In this document: positions 47,545-56,275 of the stretch, piece by piece | Layout of the letters: each line of letters opens with the position of its first letter | Numbering within the stretch: the stretch's first letter is position 1 | From: Marasmitruncus massiliensis | GTDB taxonomy: Bacteria > Bacillota > Clostridia > Oscillospirales > Ruminococcaceae | Length of the DNA stretch: 64,000 nt | Reading direction: 5' to 3' | Assembly (NCBI RefSeq): GCF_900186535.1 | Contig: NZ_FYDE01000004.1 | Span: forward strand, 124,001-188,000 | Made by a program: the position numbers and the translations under genes | The notes under the pieces: generated by a model | The model's input: the letters and a program-made list of their open reading frames with translations, nothing else | What the model was told of the DNA's origin: nothing | Database searches by the model: none

Positions 47545-48866
47545 ACTCCATGAATGATGAAGCCTGCCGAATCTTTCTCAATCTGATTACCCTTTCCGTG
47601 CGGATGATGCCGGTTTTTGTGTGTCTGGAGCCGAAGGTCAAAAGCCGGGAAAATATTGCAAGCATCTCTGCCTATCTGTGGGTTATTATGACCTTCCTGC
47701 AGTTCCTGTTTCGCATTCCCGACAATGTTTTCGTGGTTTTTCAGGGATTGTTTTCCTTTCTCTATTTTCTCATTCTTCTGTTCTTTTTCCAGGGCAGTTT
47801 ATTGGAAAAAGCCTTTCTCTATGCTTCGGCCTGGCTGTTTGCGGTGCTCTCCACCTCTTTGAACGAGTTTATTGTCTGGGCCTTGCTGGGCAGAACGGGG
47901 CTGACCTACTCCCAGATCTGTGTGATCGTATCCACCCTGTCGGCTCTGGGATTTTATCTGGGAGTTCGTCTGTGGATGAAGCCTGTTGTGAAGCGGTTGT
48001 TCACGGAACTTTCCGTCGGGGCCTCTACTCTTCTGCTTGCCTATCCCATGGTCTCCCTTCTCCTTCTCTTTGTGGGAACAAACACTATTTTTTCCAGCCG
48101 CTCGCTGTCAGTGGGGGGATTTGGCGTCGTCGCGTTCTTTTTCATCCTTTGCAATATGATCGTTGGGCTTTATGTTCTGATTTTAAACAGCATTCAGGAG
48201 CTTATGGAACGCAGGAAAATGACCGAGGAACTGCAGGTTGCAAAACGGCTTCTCTATCAGCAGCGGGAACACTACCACCAGATTCTTGATTACATCGAAC
48301 AGGTCCGGATTATCCGGCACGACTTTCGCCATCATATCCACGCCCTGCTGAATATGGACCGAGACGTGCAGGCCCGGTACCTCCGAGACCTGCAAAAGGA
48401 ACTGGACAACACCGCGGCGCAGACATTTTGCCAGAGTCAGGCGGTCAATGGCCTTTTGCAGGAGTATGCGGGAAGATGCCGGGAAAATCAGGTGGAACTG
48501 GAGACGCATCTAGATCTGCCGGAAACCATTCCCATTGATGATCTGACCCTGTGCATCGTCATCGGCAACCTTCTGGAAAACGCTCTGGATGCCTGCAGAC
48601 GATTTTCCGGCCCGCGCTTCGTCCACATTCGCTGCAGATGGGAAAGCAATCATCTGGAACTGCTGGTGGAGAATTCCTTTGACGGTCAGGTTCGCAAAAT
48701 CGGCGGAGAGCTTCTGTCCCGCAAGCATGAGGGCGGGTTGGGACTGCTCAGCATCCGAAGAACCCTCAGCTGCCCCGGTGACAATTTTGAAGTATTCTAC
48801 AGCAAGGCTGCTTTTACTGCCATAGCTACAATTGCTCCCAGAGACCTTCCTGCGTCTCCGGCATGA
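47541..48866 (+). CDS. GHKL sensor histidine kinase (AgrC-like)
   Basis: A 441-aa kinase. The first 215 residues form about six or seven membrane helices, then a coiled linker (QVAKRLLYQQREHYHQILDYIEQV). The phosphoacceptor is in RIIRHDFRHH, the N box is NLLENALDA and the G box is EGGLGLLSIRR. The GTG at 47541 overlaps the regulator's stop codon; an ATG lies three codons on. No AgrB/AgrD peptide genes are nearby, so it probably senses a solute linked to the divergent symporter. Confidence 0.9.
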   Translation: MNSMNDEACRIFLNLITLSVRMMPVFVCLEPKVKSRENIASISAYLWVIMTFLQFLFRIPDNVFVVFQGLFSFLYFLILLFFFQGSLLEKAFLYASAWLFAVLSTSLNEFIVWALLGRTGLTYSQICVIVSTLSALGFYLGVRLWMKPVVKRLFTELSVGASTLLLAYPMVSLLLLFVGTNTIFSSRSLSVGGFGVVAFFFILCNMIVGLYVLILNSIQELMERRKMTEELQVAKRLLYQQREHYHQILDYIEQVRIIRHDFRHHIHALLNMDRDVQARYLRDLQKELDNTAAQTFCQSQAVNGLLQEYAGRCRENQVELETHLDLPETIPIDDLTLCIVIGNLLENALDACRRFSGPRFVHIRCRWESNHLELLVENSFDGQVRKIGGELLSRKHEGGLGLLSIRRTLSCPGDNFEVFYSKAAFTAIATIAPRDLPASPA

Positions 48867-49077
48867 GAACCTACCCAACCACCGTTTTTTCTTGGATATT
48901 GCGGAAGTTGTCTGACGCCGGAAGTAAAAAAGGTGCGCGCCCTGTGGAGTCGAGGGTTCGCGTAAATGTTAAAAAGCTGCTTGGAAAAGCGGGCATCGTA
49001 TTCACAAGAGCAAAGATTATTGTATTCTGTGATGGTGATTTTGGCATGGGCACAATTGGGTGATTCGCGGTTTAGTA
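48867..49077. other. Intergenic region, no gene seen
   Basis: Downstream of the kinase. Short frames on both strands lack start signals or family resemblance. Confidence 0.4.
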
Positions 49078-49420
49078 TCACTCGATGAGAAGTTGTCCTA
49101 TTACACTCAATTTTGGAAAGACAAGATTCTCGGTAACATCCATTTGTGAATCGGCCTCGTCGATATACAGAGAAAAATCATCGCTTAGGAGCGCGCGAAA
49201 TTGTCCCGCAGCCGGGCAGAAAGGTATCCTTCAGGAACACCTCGGTTTTTGCGTTTGCCCCCTTGTTAATTTTGTAGGTCCAGGCGGTTCCATACTTCGC
49301 TTCCGAAAGAAGCGCGTTTTTTTCGCTTGGGGACAGAGCTTTTTTCAATTTCTTGATATCAGCGTCTGTCACGTTCGTTTCGCCCAGGGCCTTGAGTACG
49401 GCCTGAGAAGCGCATAACTA
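49078..49420 (-). pseudogene. Frameshifted relic, possibly of a DUF6088/AbiEi-like gene
   Basis: One frame reads SQAVLKALGETNVTDADIKK then LKKALSPSEKNALLSEAKYG and TAWTYKI, which resembles the C-terminal end of DUF6088/AbiEi-like antitoxins (recalled pattern: ...DIKKLK...EK..LL.DAKY..AWI). Near 49190 the frame shifts and another frame continues ALLSDDFSLYIDEADSQMDV to a stop at 49078. No N-terminal start is found. The family link is tentative; the decay is clear. Confidence 0.4.
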
Positions 49421-49439
49421 ATGTCACATTATTGATATG

Positions 49440-49475
49440 ACATACCAGTATGGGCTCAGTCTGAGTTGCGCATTA
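49440..49475 (+). repeat. Dispersed palindromic element, copy in the 49 kb region
   Basis: GGGCTCAGTCTGAGTTGCGC then ATTATGAGTAG. It has the CTCA/TGAG inner stem with the shortest loop of all copies; the right end lacks the TGTTTA. Confidence 0.5.
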
Positions 49476-49484
49476 TGAGTAGCG

Positions 49485-49587
49485 AATTATCCGAAGTTGG
49501 GCGCAAAAAATGCCCAGATCCAGAAAAAGATCTGAGCATTTCATAAATAGCAAAGGCGCGCATAACTTTGGATAATTCCATAGCGCG
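49485..49587. repeat. Long imperfect palindrome with a nested hairpin
   Basis: Outer arms GCGAATTATCCGAAGTTGGG (left) and AACTTTGGATAATTC (right) pair over about 20 bp. Inside, ATGCCCAGATC pairs with GATCTGAGCAT. A structure of about 100 nt, MITE-like or attachment-site-like. The stretch 49588-49833 holds nothing else recognisable. Confidence 0.5.
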
Positions 49588-49833
49588 AAACCGCCGTCTA
49601 TGGGAAAAGTATAATTTCTCTTGCTTAATTTTTAAAAAGCATAGTATCTAGAAAAGCCTTGCAAATCAGGGCTTTCAGCGTATGGGAAAGAGAAAAATTA
49701 GACTTTTGGGTATAACAAATTAACCTCCACTGTCAATACCACCGCCGCAGGCGGTTTAGTGCTATGTTTATGATATACCTAAGCGCCAGAAGCTAATAAT
49801 TTATATAATACGAAAAGGAGAAATGATCAAATA

Positions 49834-50250
49834 ATGCGAGATGTGGAAAAAACAATTGGCAATATGATTGACAAGATGAAGCTTACTATTCTCAGCTATA
49901 TAGATTCTGAGGGATTTCCTGTCAGCAAGGCAATGCTTGCACCACGCGAGCGTGAGGGGATAAAGACTTTTTGGTTTTCTACAAACACCTCATCTAATAA
50001 AGTGAAGTTTTTTCGTGAAAATCCGAAAGCAAGTATATACTTTGTTGATAAACGCTTTTTTCGAGGAATTAGTCTTTCCGAAACTGTTGAAGTGTTGGAA
50101 GATGCCGAATTAAAAGAACGCATTTGGCAAACAGGGGATACCATGTATTATCATGAAGGGGTAACTGATCCGGATTATTGTGTGTTAAAATTCACCACAA
50201 TTAAAGGACGGTATTATAGTAATTTTAAGTCTGAAGATTTCACGGTTTAA
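49834..50250 (+). CDS. Pyridoxamine 5'-phosphate oxidase-like FMN-binding protein
   Basis: A 138-aa split-barrel flavoprotein: MKLTILSYIDSEGFPVSKAM, FWFSTNTSSNKVKFFRENP and ASIYFVD are the strands of the general-stress FMN-binding family. True PNPO enzymes are longer, so this is a family member of unknown substrate. AAAGGAG precedes the ATG. A repeat copy follows directly after its stop. Confidence 0.8.
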   Translation: MRDVEKTIGNMIDKMKLTILSYIDSEGFPVSKAMLAPREREGIKTFWFSTNTSSNKVKFFRENPKASIYFVDKRFFRGISLSETVEVLEDAELKERIWQTGDTMYYHEGVTDPDYCVLKFTTIKGRYYSNFKSEDFTV

Positions 50251-50311
50251 CATCGTCAAATGAGCAAACTTGGTAACTCAGCCAAAGGGAGGAGCTTCGC
50301 TTAATGTTTAC
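50246..50311 (+). repeat. Dispersed palindromic element, copy 5
   Basis: GTTTAAC at the left (overlapping the TAA stop), GAGCAAACTTGGTAACTCAG, then GAGCTTCGCTTAATGTTTACA. The outer ends GGTTTAAC and GTTTACACC are nearly complementary. This copy most resembles an attC site in layout. Confidence 0.6.
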
Positions 50312-50370
50312 ACCGAGCAACTGGATTCAGAGGTATGCAGTTTGTATGTATATAAAGGAGTTGTGGATTA

Positions 50371-50646
50371 ATGGGAAAGATTAGTTGGAAAATATTAAAC
50401 TCAGCATTTTGGATAGAGATTATTTTATCATATATTTTACCTTTTAAGGTTGTTAATCACTTTCAATATAACATTGGTTGGCCTATACAATTTATTTCGG
50501 TATATGATTCGAAGCTTGGAGTAAATCCGCTTATGTCAATGAGTCTTAATCCGTTAGGATTATTGCTAAACGGAATTATCATATATATGGTTATTTCAGT
50601 TGCAGTAAAAGCTTACAACAAACTCAAATATTACGAGACAAAATAA
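50371..50646 (+). CDS. Small membrane protein (91 aa)
   Basis: Two hydrophobic segments: FWIEIILSYILPF and PLGLLLNGIIIYMVISVAV, with a charged C-terminal end. AAAGGAG before the ATG. No family recognised. Located between copy 5 and a weaker repeat-like sequence (GTTATGTTTATTTAA near 50685). Confidence 0.6.
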   Translation: MGKISWKILNSAFWIEIILSYILPFKVVNHFQYNIGWPIQFISVYDSKLGVNPLMSMSLNPLGLLLNGIIIYMVISVAVKAYNKLKYYETK

Positions 50647-50749
50647 GCATACCCCGTAGCAGAATCAACTTCTAGTTATGTTTATTTAATTCTAGCTTGG
50701 TGTAAGTATTACATGTAAACTAATAAATTTAAAAGGGAGGTAAATTCTT

Positions 50750-50983
50750 GTGGCCAAAGTAACACATCATGTTGTACCAAGCGACAAAGGCGGATGGGAT
50801 GTTAAGCGAGGAGGTGCACAACGCGCAAGCATTCATACAGAAACTAAGGCTGAAGCGATAAAAGTTGGTAGAGTTATTAGCCAGCGAGCTGGAAGTGAGT
50901 TTGTTATTCACGGTGCGAATGGAAAAATTCAGCGTTCAGATAGTCATGGCAATGATCCTTGTCCACCCAAAGATAAGAAATAA
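50750..50983 (+). CDS. DUF2188-family protein
   Basis: A 77-aa protein: HHVVPSDKGGWDVKRGGAQR, then AEAIKVGRVISQRAGSEFVI and HGANGKIQ, the full DUF2188 pattern. GTG start with GGGAGG upstream. Function unknown; the family is common in accessory regions. Confidence 0.85.
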   Translation: MAKVTHHVVPSDKGGWDVKRGGAQRASIHTETKAEAIKVGRVISQRAGSEFVIHGANGKIQRSDSHGNDPCPPKDKK

Positions 50984-50996
50984 GGGGTGATACAAA

Positions 50997-51845
50997 ATGC
51001 GTTCTAAGAAGCCCGTATTGGCCTTAATGTACGATTTTGATAAAACCTTATGCACTACAGATATGCAGGAGTATACTTTTATTCCTAATGTAGGTATGAC
51101 TCCGGGAGAATTTTGGGAAGAATCTAATAATCTTGCTAAAGAAAATAAGATGGATGGTATTCTTGCTTACATGCGTGTAATGCTTGAGCGAGCGCGCTCA
51201 GCCAAAAAAAGCATCTGTCGCGAGGAATTCGTAAAGCTTGGAAAAGATCTTCAATTTTATCCTGGCGTTGAAAAATGGTTTAGTCGGATAAATCGAATTG
51301 GAAGTGAATTAGGCGTAAAAATCGAACACTATATTATTTCTTCTGGGCTTCGAGAAATTATTGAAGGTTCAAATATCTACAAATATTTTCGAGAAGTGTT
51401 TGCCTGCGAATTTTTATACGATGAAAACCACATCGCATGTTGGCCGAAGAATGTTGTTAACTACACAACAAAAACCCAATTTCTATTTCGTATAAATAAA
51501 GGAGTACTTGATTTATCAAATGATGAGAATTTGAATAAATTCACCCCAGAAGATGACCGACCAATACCATTCCGTAATATGATTTATATTGGTGATGGGC
51601 TTACAGACGTACCGTGTATGAAACTTGTAAAAGCGAACGGTGGATATTCCATTGCTGTATATCAAAGGGGGAAAAAAACAAAAGTTGAAGAACTATTAAA
51701 ATACGGAAGAGTTGACTTTTTGGAGTTAGCGGATTATTCGGAAAACAGCGAACTTGATAATACTGTACGTGATATAATCTGTAAGATGGCTATGGTAGAC
51801 TCCTTAATACGGAAAAATTGCGTGCAGTTAAAAACTATAAAGTAA
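50997..51845 (+). CDS. HAD-family hydrolase
   Basis: A 282-aa phosphatase-like protein. Motif I is MYDFDKTLC (Asp13 and Asp15), motif II IISSG, and motif IV GDGLTDVPCMKL. The large insert between motifs I and II (about residues 25-85) is a helical cap. Starts 13 bases after the DUF2188 gene, so the two are co-transcribed. Substrate unknown. Confidence 0.85.
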   Translation: MRSKKPVLALMYDFDKTLCTTDMQEYTFIPNVGMTPGEFWEESNNLAKENKMDGILAYMRVMLERARSAKKSICREEFVKLGKDLQFYPGVEKWFSRINRIGSELGVKIEHYIISSGLREIIEGSNIYKYFREVFACEFLYDENHIACWPKNVVNYTTKTQFLFRINKGVLDLSNDENLNKFTPEDDRPIPFRNMIYIGDGLTDVPCMKLVKANGGYSIAVYQRGKKTKVEELLKYGRVDFLELADYSENSELDNTVRDIICKMAMVDSLIRKNCVQLKTIK

Positions 51846-51879
51846 TTTGTTTTGTTCGTGATATTAGCATTGTGACGCT

Positions 51880-51906
51880 TCTTCTCGAACTGCGCATTAT
51901 GTTTAT
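51880..51906 (+). repeat. Dispersed palindromic element, copy 6 (right arm)
   Basis: GAACTGCGCATTATGTTTA, 35 bases after the HAD gene. Left-arm pairing is weak. Confidence 0.5.
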
Positions 51907-51980
51907 TGCCTTCCTCTGCAAGCGTTCTGGGTTGGTTTAACTAGCCAGAAATTTAAATATACTAAAAAGGGTGGGATCGT

Positions 51981-52331
51981 ATGAATTCTTACGTAATCTT
52001 TCATATAGATGAATTTCAAAAGTGGAATCTGCTTCTCAATAATGTCAAAAATCTATTACTTTCATATGATGATGCATTTTCTGGTGTATCCATAGAAGTA
52101 TTGGCTAATTCAGAAGCTGTCAAAGGTTATAAGTATAACAGCGGCATGATTGATAAAAATGCGCTGGAAGTTCTATCGCGAAAAAGTGTTACATTCGTGG
52201 CATGCAACAATGCATTACAGGGAATGAATATTTCCAAAGAACAGATTCTCCCATTTGTCAAAGTTGTTCCAGTAGGAGTCAGGGAGCTAATCGATAAACA
52301 AAGAGAAGGATATGCGTATATAAAGCCATAA
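51981..52331 (+). CDS. DsrE-like family protein
   Basis: A 116-aa alpha/beta protein resembling DsrE/YchN-type proteins: VIFHIDEFQKWNLLLNNVKN, VSIEVLANSEAVKGY, VTFVACNNALQGMNI and a cysteine in VACNNAL where family members place theirs. Members bind or relay sulfur or act structurally. AAAGGGTGGG lies upstream of the ATG. Confidence 0.75.
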   Translation: MNSYVIFHIDEFQKWNLLLNNVKNLLLSYDDAFSGVSIEVLANSEAVKGYKYNSGMIDKNALEVLSRKSVTFVACNNALQGMNISKEQILPFVKVVPVGVRELIDKQREGYAYIKP

Positions 52332-52334
52332 ATG

Positions 52335-52358
52335 TTGTGATGAACTTTAATTAATGTT
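52335..52358 (+). repeat. Dispersed palindromic element, copy 7 (weak)
   Basis: GAACTTTAATTAATGTTTATAAC, the same place relative to the gene end and same ...AATGTTTA end; the GCGC is lost. Confidence 0.35.
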
Positions 52359-52448
52359 TATAACGTATTAATATATTATGACGCATCAACTGCATAAAAT
52401 TTATATAATTAACTGCATTTGGAAGAATATGAAAGTTGGAATGAACCC

Positions 52449-52799
52449 ATGAATCGCCGTGAACTTATTGAATATTGCCTGACATATTCTGACACTTACG
52501 AGGACTATCCATTTGATGATGTCCCAGATTCAAACGTGGCATGGACAGTCATGCGCCACCGGTTGAACAAAAAGAGCTTTGCTCTTATCTACGAACGTGG
52601 GGGTCTGTGTGTCAACCTTAAATGTGAGCCGTTCCGTGCGGATTTTCTGCGGCAGATATATAGTGGCGTGATGCCAGCTTACCACATGAACAAGGAACAC
52701 TGGAATACTATTCGTCTGGATAGCGATGTGCCAGACGACGAACTGTACTCTATGATTGAGCACAGCTATCGTCTGACAATGCCAAAGCATAGAAAATGA
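52449..52799 (+). CDS. MmcQ/YjbR-family protein
   Basis: A 116-aa protein of the MmcQ/YjbR family (double-wing fold): MNRRELIEYCLTYSDTYEDY, PFDDVPDSNVAWTVMRH, LKCEPFRADFLRQIY and HWNTIRLDSDVPDDEL. The ATG at 52449 matches the usual family start; a TTG ten codons upstream is also open. Role unknown. Confidence 0.8.
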   Translation: MNRRELIEYCLTYSDTYEDYPFDDVPDSNVAWTVMRHRLNKKSFALIYERGGLCVNLKCEPFRADFLRQIYSGVMPAYHMNKEHWNTIRLDSDVPDDELYSMIEHSYRLTMPKHRK

Positions 52800-52828
52800 G
52801 TGATATTAGCCATAGTCTAAAAAAATAA

Positions 52829-52854
52829 GAGGAGAGCCTAACTGGCACCTCCTC
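52829..52854 (-). terminator. Terminator of the 150-aa protein gene
   Basis: On the minus strand GAGGAGG...CTCCTC with a loop, followed by TTATTTTTTT. It lies 130 bases beyond the stop of the gene 52984-53436. Confidence 0.6.
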
Positions 52855-52983
52855 AAAAAATAATTTTTGGATTTGTGTTCTGATTCTTCCAACGTCCGCG
52901 CAATGTCTCATATCTTCTTTTCAATGCAAATGCACATGATCCCATGTTGATGTCCGTATATTTTTTCGATTGTATTGGGGGCG

Positions 52984-53436
52984 TTATTCATTCCCACCGC
53001 CTCCTATGACATTAGGACTGTCAGCGTCCAGTTCCTCTTGAGCCTGCTCTTTTTTCATTTCGCGAATCATCTGAGGGATTGCCTCAGCCCGACGTTCGTT
53101 TGCCGCTTGCAAATCCTGTATTTTTTTATCACTCGGCTTCAATGAAATGATTTCCTCGGTGATTTCCATATTGTGAAGTGTAGATTCAATGGTGTCCTGA
53201 ATCCGCTGAGATTTCGTTTTGTGGTTGGCATTTCGCTCTACTACCTGAAGGCCGGAAGCACAATCGTCGTATTTTCCAGCAGAAATATCGCGGATGACCT
53301 TTTCCAAAGTTCGTTCATAATAAATCTCAGGCGACATGGCACTGTAAGATTGATCTGTAATATGTTCGCGGCTTTCAAGCTGCGCTAACCGCGCATATTC
53401 GCTCTTTATTTGCTCAATCAATAGATCCCTATCCAA
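52984..53436 (-). CDS. Hypothetical coiled-coil protein (150 aa)
   Basis: A charged, helical protein: MDRDLLIEQIKSEYARLAQL, long heptad-like middle (IQDTIESTLHNMEITEEII, IQDLQAANERRAEAIPQMI), acidic tail ending NVIGGGGNE. TTG start with TAGGAGG 8 bases upstream. No family recognised. Confidence 0.6.
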   Translation of the reverse strand: MDRDLLIEQIKSEYARLAQLESREHITDQSYSAMSPEIYYERTLEKVIRDISAGKYDDCASGLQVVERNANHKTKSQRIQDTIESTLHNMEITEEIISLKPSDKKIQDLQAANERRAEAIPQMIREMKKEQAQEELDADSPNVIGGGGNE

Positions 53437-53645
53437 AAGAGATACCTCCTATATCATCTTATTTTCGTTAGTATGTGACCAATGCATGCGGATTATCGAT
53501 GTTTGTATCGGGAGATTTTTACAAATCAATAGAATTGTCGACATAATAAGCGAAGCCAATATACCTGATAAAAATGAATGGAAACAGCCTGTAAATAATA
53601 TCAGTAATATCAGACCAAGGCAGGAGATTGGACTATGAGAATACC

Positions 53646-53669
53646 GGGAAGTCCCTTTCTGTGGCACCA
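53646..53669 (+). repeat. tRNA-Leu 3'-end fragment
   Basis: GGGAAGTCCC then TTTCTGTGGCACCA: T arm lacking three loop bases, acceptor 3' strand and CCA of a leucine tRNA. No 5' portion is present. It is typical of an attachment-site scar. The sequence differs from the tRNA-Leu at 7507, so it derives from another leucine isoacceptor. Confidence 0.6.
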
Positions 53670-53708
53670 ATAAACCCTCACACTTCTTTTGGAATGTGAG
53701 GGTTTATT
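53669..53708 (+). terminator. Terminator carried with the tRNA-Leu fragment
   Basis: AATAAACCCTCACA and its perfect complement around a 12-base loop. The central CACACTTCTTTTGGAATGTG is almost the same as in the hairpin at 62260-62297. Confidence 0.75.
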
Positions 53709-53834
53709 AATTCCTATTATCTTATTTCCTGTAGGTATATATCCCCAATCTGTTATTTGTCAGATAAAAAAATGGTGTCATAAGTTTTCTTAACCCTGGT
53801 AACAGATACTTTAATTCATCAGTAAAATTTATAA

Positions 53835-53940
53835 GCGCTCTACATAGGAACCAATGAGCTTCTTAATTTGCAGCTTGTTTCATTTGGAAACAAATTGTTT
53901 AAAAAACCTGGATAGCTGCGAACCATATCTCTTGTAATTC
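53835..53940 (-). pseudogene. Fragment of a large serine recombinase gene
   Basis: About 105 bases match the 3'-terminal part of the recombinase at 10022 (region about 10148-10253), including ACATAGGAA(C/T)CAATGA, AACAAATTGTTT and TGCGAACCATATC. Frame is lost. Confidence 0.75.
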
Positions 53941-53959
53941 CTCGAAAATTTGCTGCGGC

Positions 53960-54275
53960 CTATTCTTTCCGCAATGAACAGGCCATAGCAAATGAAGGTG
54001 GAAAGTTGGGCATAATCAACCAATAGATACTATGTTATGAAGCCTGTTGGAATGGTGTTGTTGATGACGGTCAAAATAGGATTCACACGGTCGTGCAGCT
54101 AGAACAAGGAGGACGCTATCGCTTTCTGCTTGGATTTGTAAATGTTAGGAACCAAGTATTCTTAAAATTCAAATATGATGAAGTTTATGAGTTCAATCAT
54201 AGATATGCAAATGTTAAGGATACGTCAGGTAGATAAGGGCCGATTGATACAAAAGGAAATTGGGCAATCGTTCGA
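53960..54275 (+). pseudogene. Fragment of a WG-repeat protein gene
   Basis: About 315 bases match the WG-repeat gene at 24315-24640. The translation contains GFVNVRNQVFLKFKYDEVYE and FNHRYANVKDTSGR but is broken by stop codons. Same order and strand relative to the recombinase fragment as in the intact region at 10-25 kb. Confidence 0.75.
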
Positions 54276-54286
54276 TTGCCCAACGC
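54263..54286 (-). terminator. Terminator of the LTA-synthase-like gene
   Basis: TTGGGCAATCG and its exact complement with a 2-base loop, then TTTCCTTTT on the minus strand, 21 bases after the stop codon at 54307. Confidence 0.75.
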
Positions 54287-54306
54287 TGCCGTGGCTTGCG
54301 CCTTGC

Positions 54307-56235
54307 TCATTCGAAATAGTCTTCTCCAAACATCAGATCATACTGGAGCAGCCAATGACGGTCGAACCATTGCTGCTGCGCTTGTGTCATGGTTTCGGAA
54401 AAGCTGCCGTCCGGCTCAACGGTGACGCCTCTGGTACGGGCCCTGTAAAGGGACATGCCATCAAGCAAAAAATCAAAATACAGGGGCTTTTCCAACCCGT
54501 ACAGATCCATCATGACAGGACTGATGTTGTAAGCCCCAATCGTTCCTAAATCCACCGCCTGGTTACTGTAATTACTCCAGATGACCAACGGTGTGCCGCG
54601 AAGCAAGGGGCTTTTGACGTCGCCCTTTGCAATATAGCCTGTTTTTTCATAGAGTTCGTATCCTCTGCCTATAGTGTTGTAGTGATCTCCCCAAAACACC
54701 AGTATAGTGGGTTCCTCCACATGAGAAAAATACTCTACCAGACTGCCCAGCATGGCATCGGCCTGATGAATGCCCGTGGCGAAATCCCGCAGTTGGGAAA
54801 TGGTTTCCGAGGAAAGGCCCTCGGGGGCTTCAAGAATGTTGACAAGCTCTTCGGCAGGATAATTCTTTTCGTTATAGCTGGAATGGTTTTGCATGGTAAC
54901 CGCATGGAGAAACAGTGGTTTGCTTTTATCCCGCTGCTCAAATTCTTTTATAATTCTGTTGCCTACCTCCGCATCGGATATCAGGCCGCCTTTCCAGTAA
55001 AAACTGCGTTTACGCTCGGGATTGATAAAATTTTCAGCCGAAATAAAACGGTCGATGCCGAGGTAAGGATAAGCTTTGTCCCGGCTCCAGTATTTGCGGT
55101 AGTAACCATGGATGGCCATCGTGCTGTAACCCTGGCTTTTCAGATAGTTGGGAAGTGAAAACATCGTATGGGTGACATGCTGCTGATAGGGCTTGCTTCC
55201 GGCAGGCAAGTGCTCCATCGAATAGCCGGTAAGCGCCTCGAACTCTACGTCGCAGGTTCCGCCTCCAAAACTTGGGGAGTATGAACGCCCCATCGCCGCC
55301 CTTTCCTTCAAATCATCTAAGGTGGGCGTAATCTCCCGGTCAAAAACAATCCCGTCCAGCTCAGTTACATCCCAGAACGCCTCGCACATAATATAAATAA
55401 TATTTGGCTGCTTTACTGTGGAAGCCGTCGTAGCCGCATAGCTGTCCTGATACAGGGGAGCGGTTGGACGGTTTTTTTCGATAAGTTCCTTGAGTGCCGA
55501 CAGGTTTTCCTGACTGTAGCCATCTGGTTTGGAGATATGTAAGGCCTGCAGATTGGCCAGAAACCCGCTGACAACCCCATAGTCGGCATAAAATCGGTTT
55601 TGCATCCACATATCCGGAACGATACCCAAAAAAGAAGTGACGGCTGGTTGAAGATATATGCCGAAAACCTGTAACAAAAGCAGAGCTGCAAAGACAACCC
55701 CAGTTCCTATTCGCTTAAGCCGAGACCGGATTTCGTGTCTTCTTTTCCTCTCGTCCAAAAAAGAAGCAGCCACAGTCAAGGCTATAAAGAGAGCCAGCGT
55801 CCATGCCATAGAGGGTCGAAGCTCCAGATTAGCCTTGCCCACCACATTGGATGCTTCCATAAATTGAGGAATATCCCAAGGCAGGAAGGGTTCACCTCTC
55901 AGCTGCAGCTTAAAATAGGTGATAGCCGCTGGAAGGTGGCCCGTAAGCCCCACTACAGCGGTGGCCAGGCTGTGCCAGCCGGTTAAGAGGGACACAGCAC
56001 AATATAGAAAAAAGAAAAAAAGCCATGCTAAAAAATATCCCGATAGATGTCCCATAAATTCGATGAAAAATTTTTCGGTAAGTAAAGTATCCCGGTGTAT
56101 CCATTCGGTGGTAATCAGGGCCGACAGGGGAATCAACAAGGATGAGATTATACGGACTATTATTTTATTTGACCCGTTACGCAGGTTCTGCACAAATTTA
56201 CGAAAGCCAAACGGCGCTATTGCTATGTGTGACAA
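54307..56235 (-). CDS. LTA synthase-like phosphoglycerol transferase (alkaline phosphatase superfamily)
   Basis: A 642-aa membrane enzyme. Five helices occupy about 20-240, then an extracytoplasmic sulfatase-like domain from about residue 285. Metal and catalytic sites are seen: Glu in YIMCEAFWD, the Thr nucleophile in SFGGGTCDVEFEALTG, and FWGDHYNT. LtaS-type enzymes polymerise glycerol phosphate on lipid anchors or decorate glycans. TTG start with CGGAGGAT upstream. Whether it makes lipoteichoic acid or another polymer cannot be decided. Confidence 0.9.
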   Translation of the reverse strand: MSHIAIAPFGFRKFVQNLRNGSNKIIVRIISSLLIPLSALITTEWIHRDTLLTEKFFIEFMGHLSGYFLAWLFFFFLYCAVSLLTGWHSLATAVVGLTGHLPAAITYFKLQLRGEPFLPWDIPQFMEASNVVGKANLELRPSMAWTLALFIALTVAASFLDERKRRHEIRSRLKRIGTGVVFAALLLLQVFGIYLQPAVTSFLGIVPDMWMQNRFYADYGVVSGFLANLQALHISKPDGYSQENLSALKELIEKNRPTAPLYQDSYAATTASTVKQPNIIYIMCEAFWDVTELDGIVFDREITPTLDDLKERAAMGRSYSPSFGGGTCDVEFEALTGYSMEHLPAGSKPYQQHVTHTMFSLPNYLKSQGYSTMAIHGYYRKYWSRDKAYPYLGIDRFISAENFINPERKRSFYWKGGLISDAEVGNRIIKEFEQRDKSKPLFLHAVTMQNHSSYNEKNYPAEELVNILEAPEGLSSETISQLRDFATGIHQADAMLGSLVEYFSHVEEPTILVFWGDHYNTIGRGYELYEKTGYIAKGDVKSPLLRGTPLVIWSNYSNQAVDLGTIGAYNISPVMMDLYGLEKPLYFDFLLDGMSLYRARTRGVTVEPDGSFSETMTQAQQQWFDRHWLLQYDLMFGEDYFE

Positions 56236-56275
56236 AACAGTATCCTCCGGTTTTACATGCTTTTTACATTCCTAT

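Noticed and set aside
48183-48878. Minus frames within the histidine kinase gene
   Set aside because: Opposite-strand shadows; the kinase motifs are unambiguous on the plus strand.
50246-50311. Calling the dispersed repeats true attC sites
   Set aside because: The base after GTT is T in most copies instead of a purine and matching AAC left ends are not constant, so I report them only as attC-like.
53449-53670. Minus frame of 73 codons with a hydrophobic segment
   Set aside because: It overlaps the tRNA-Leu 3' fragment and has no family resemblance; treated as chance.
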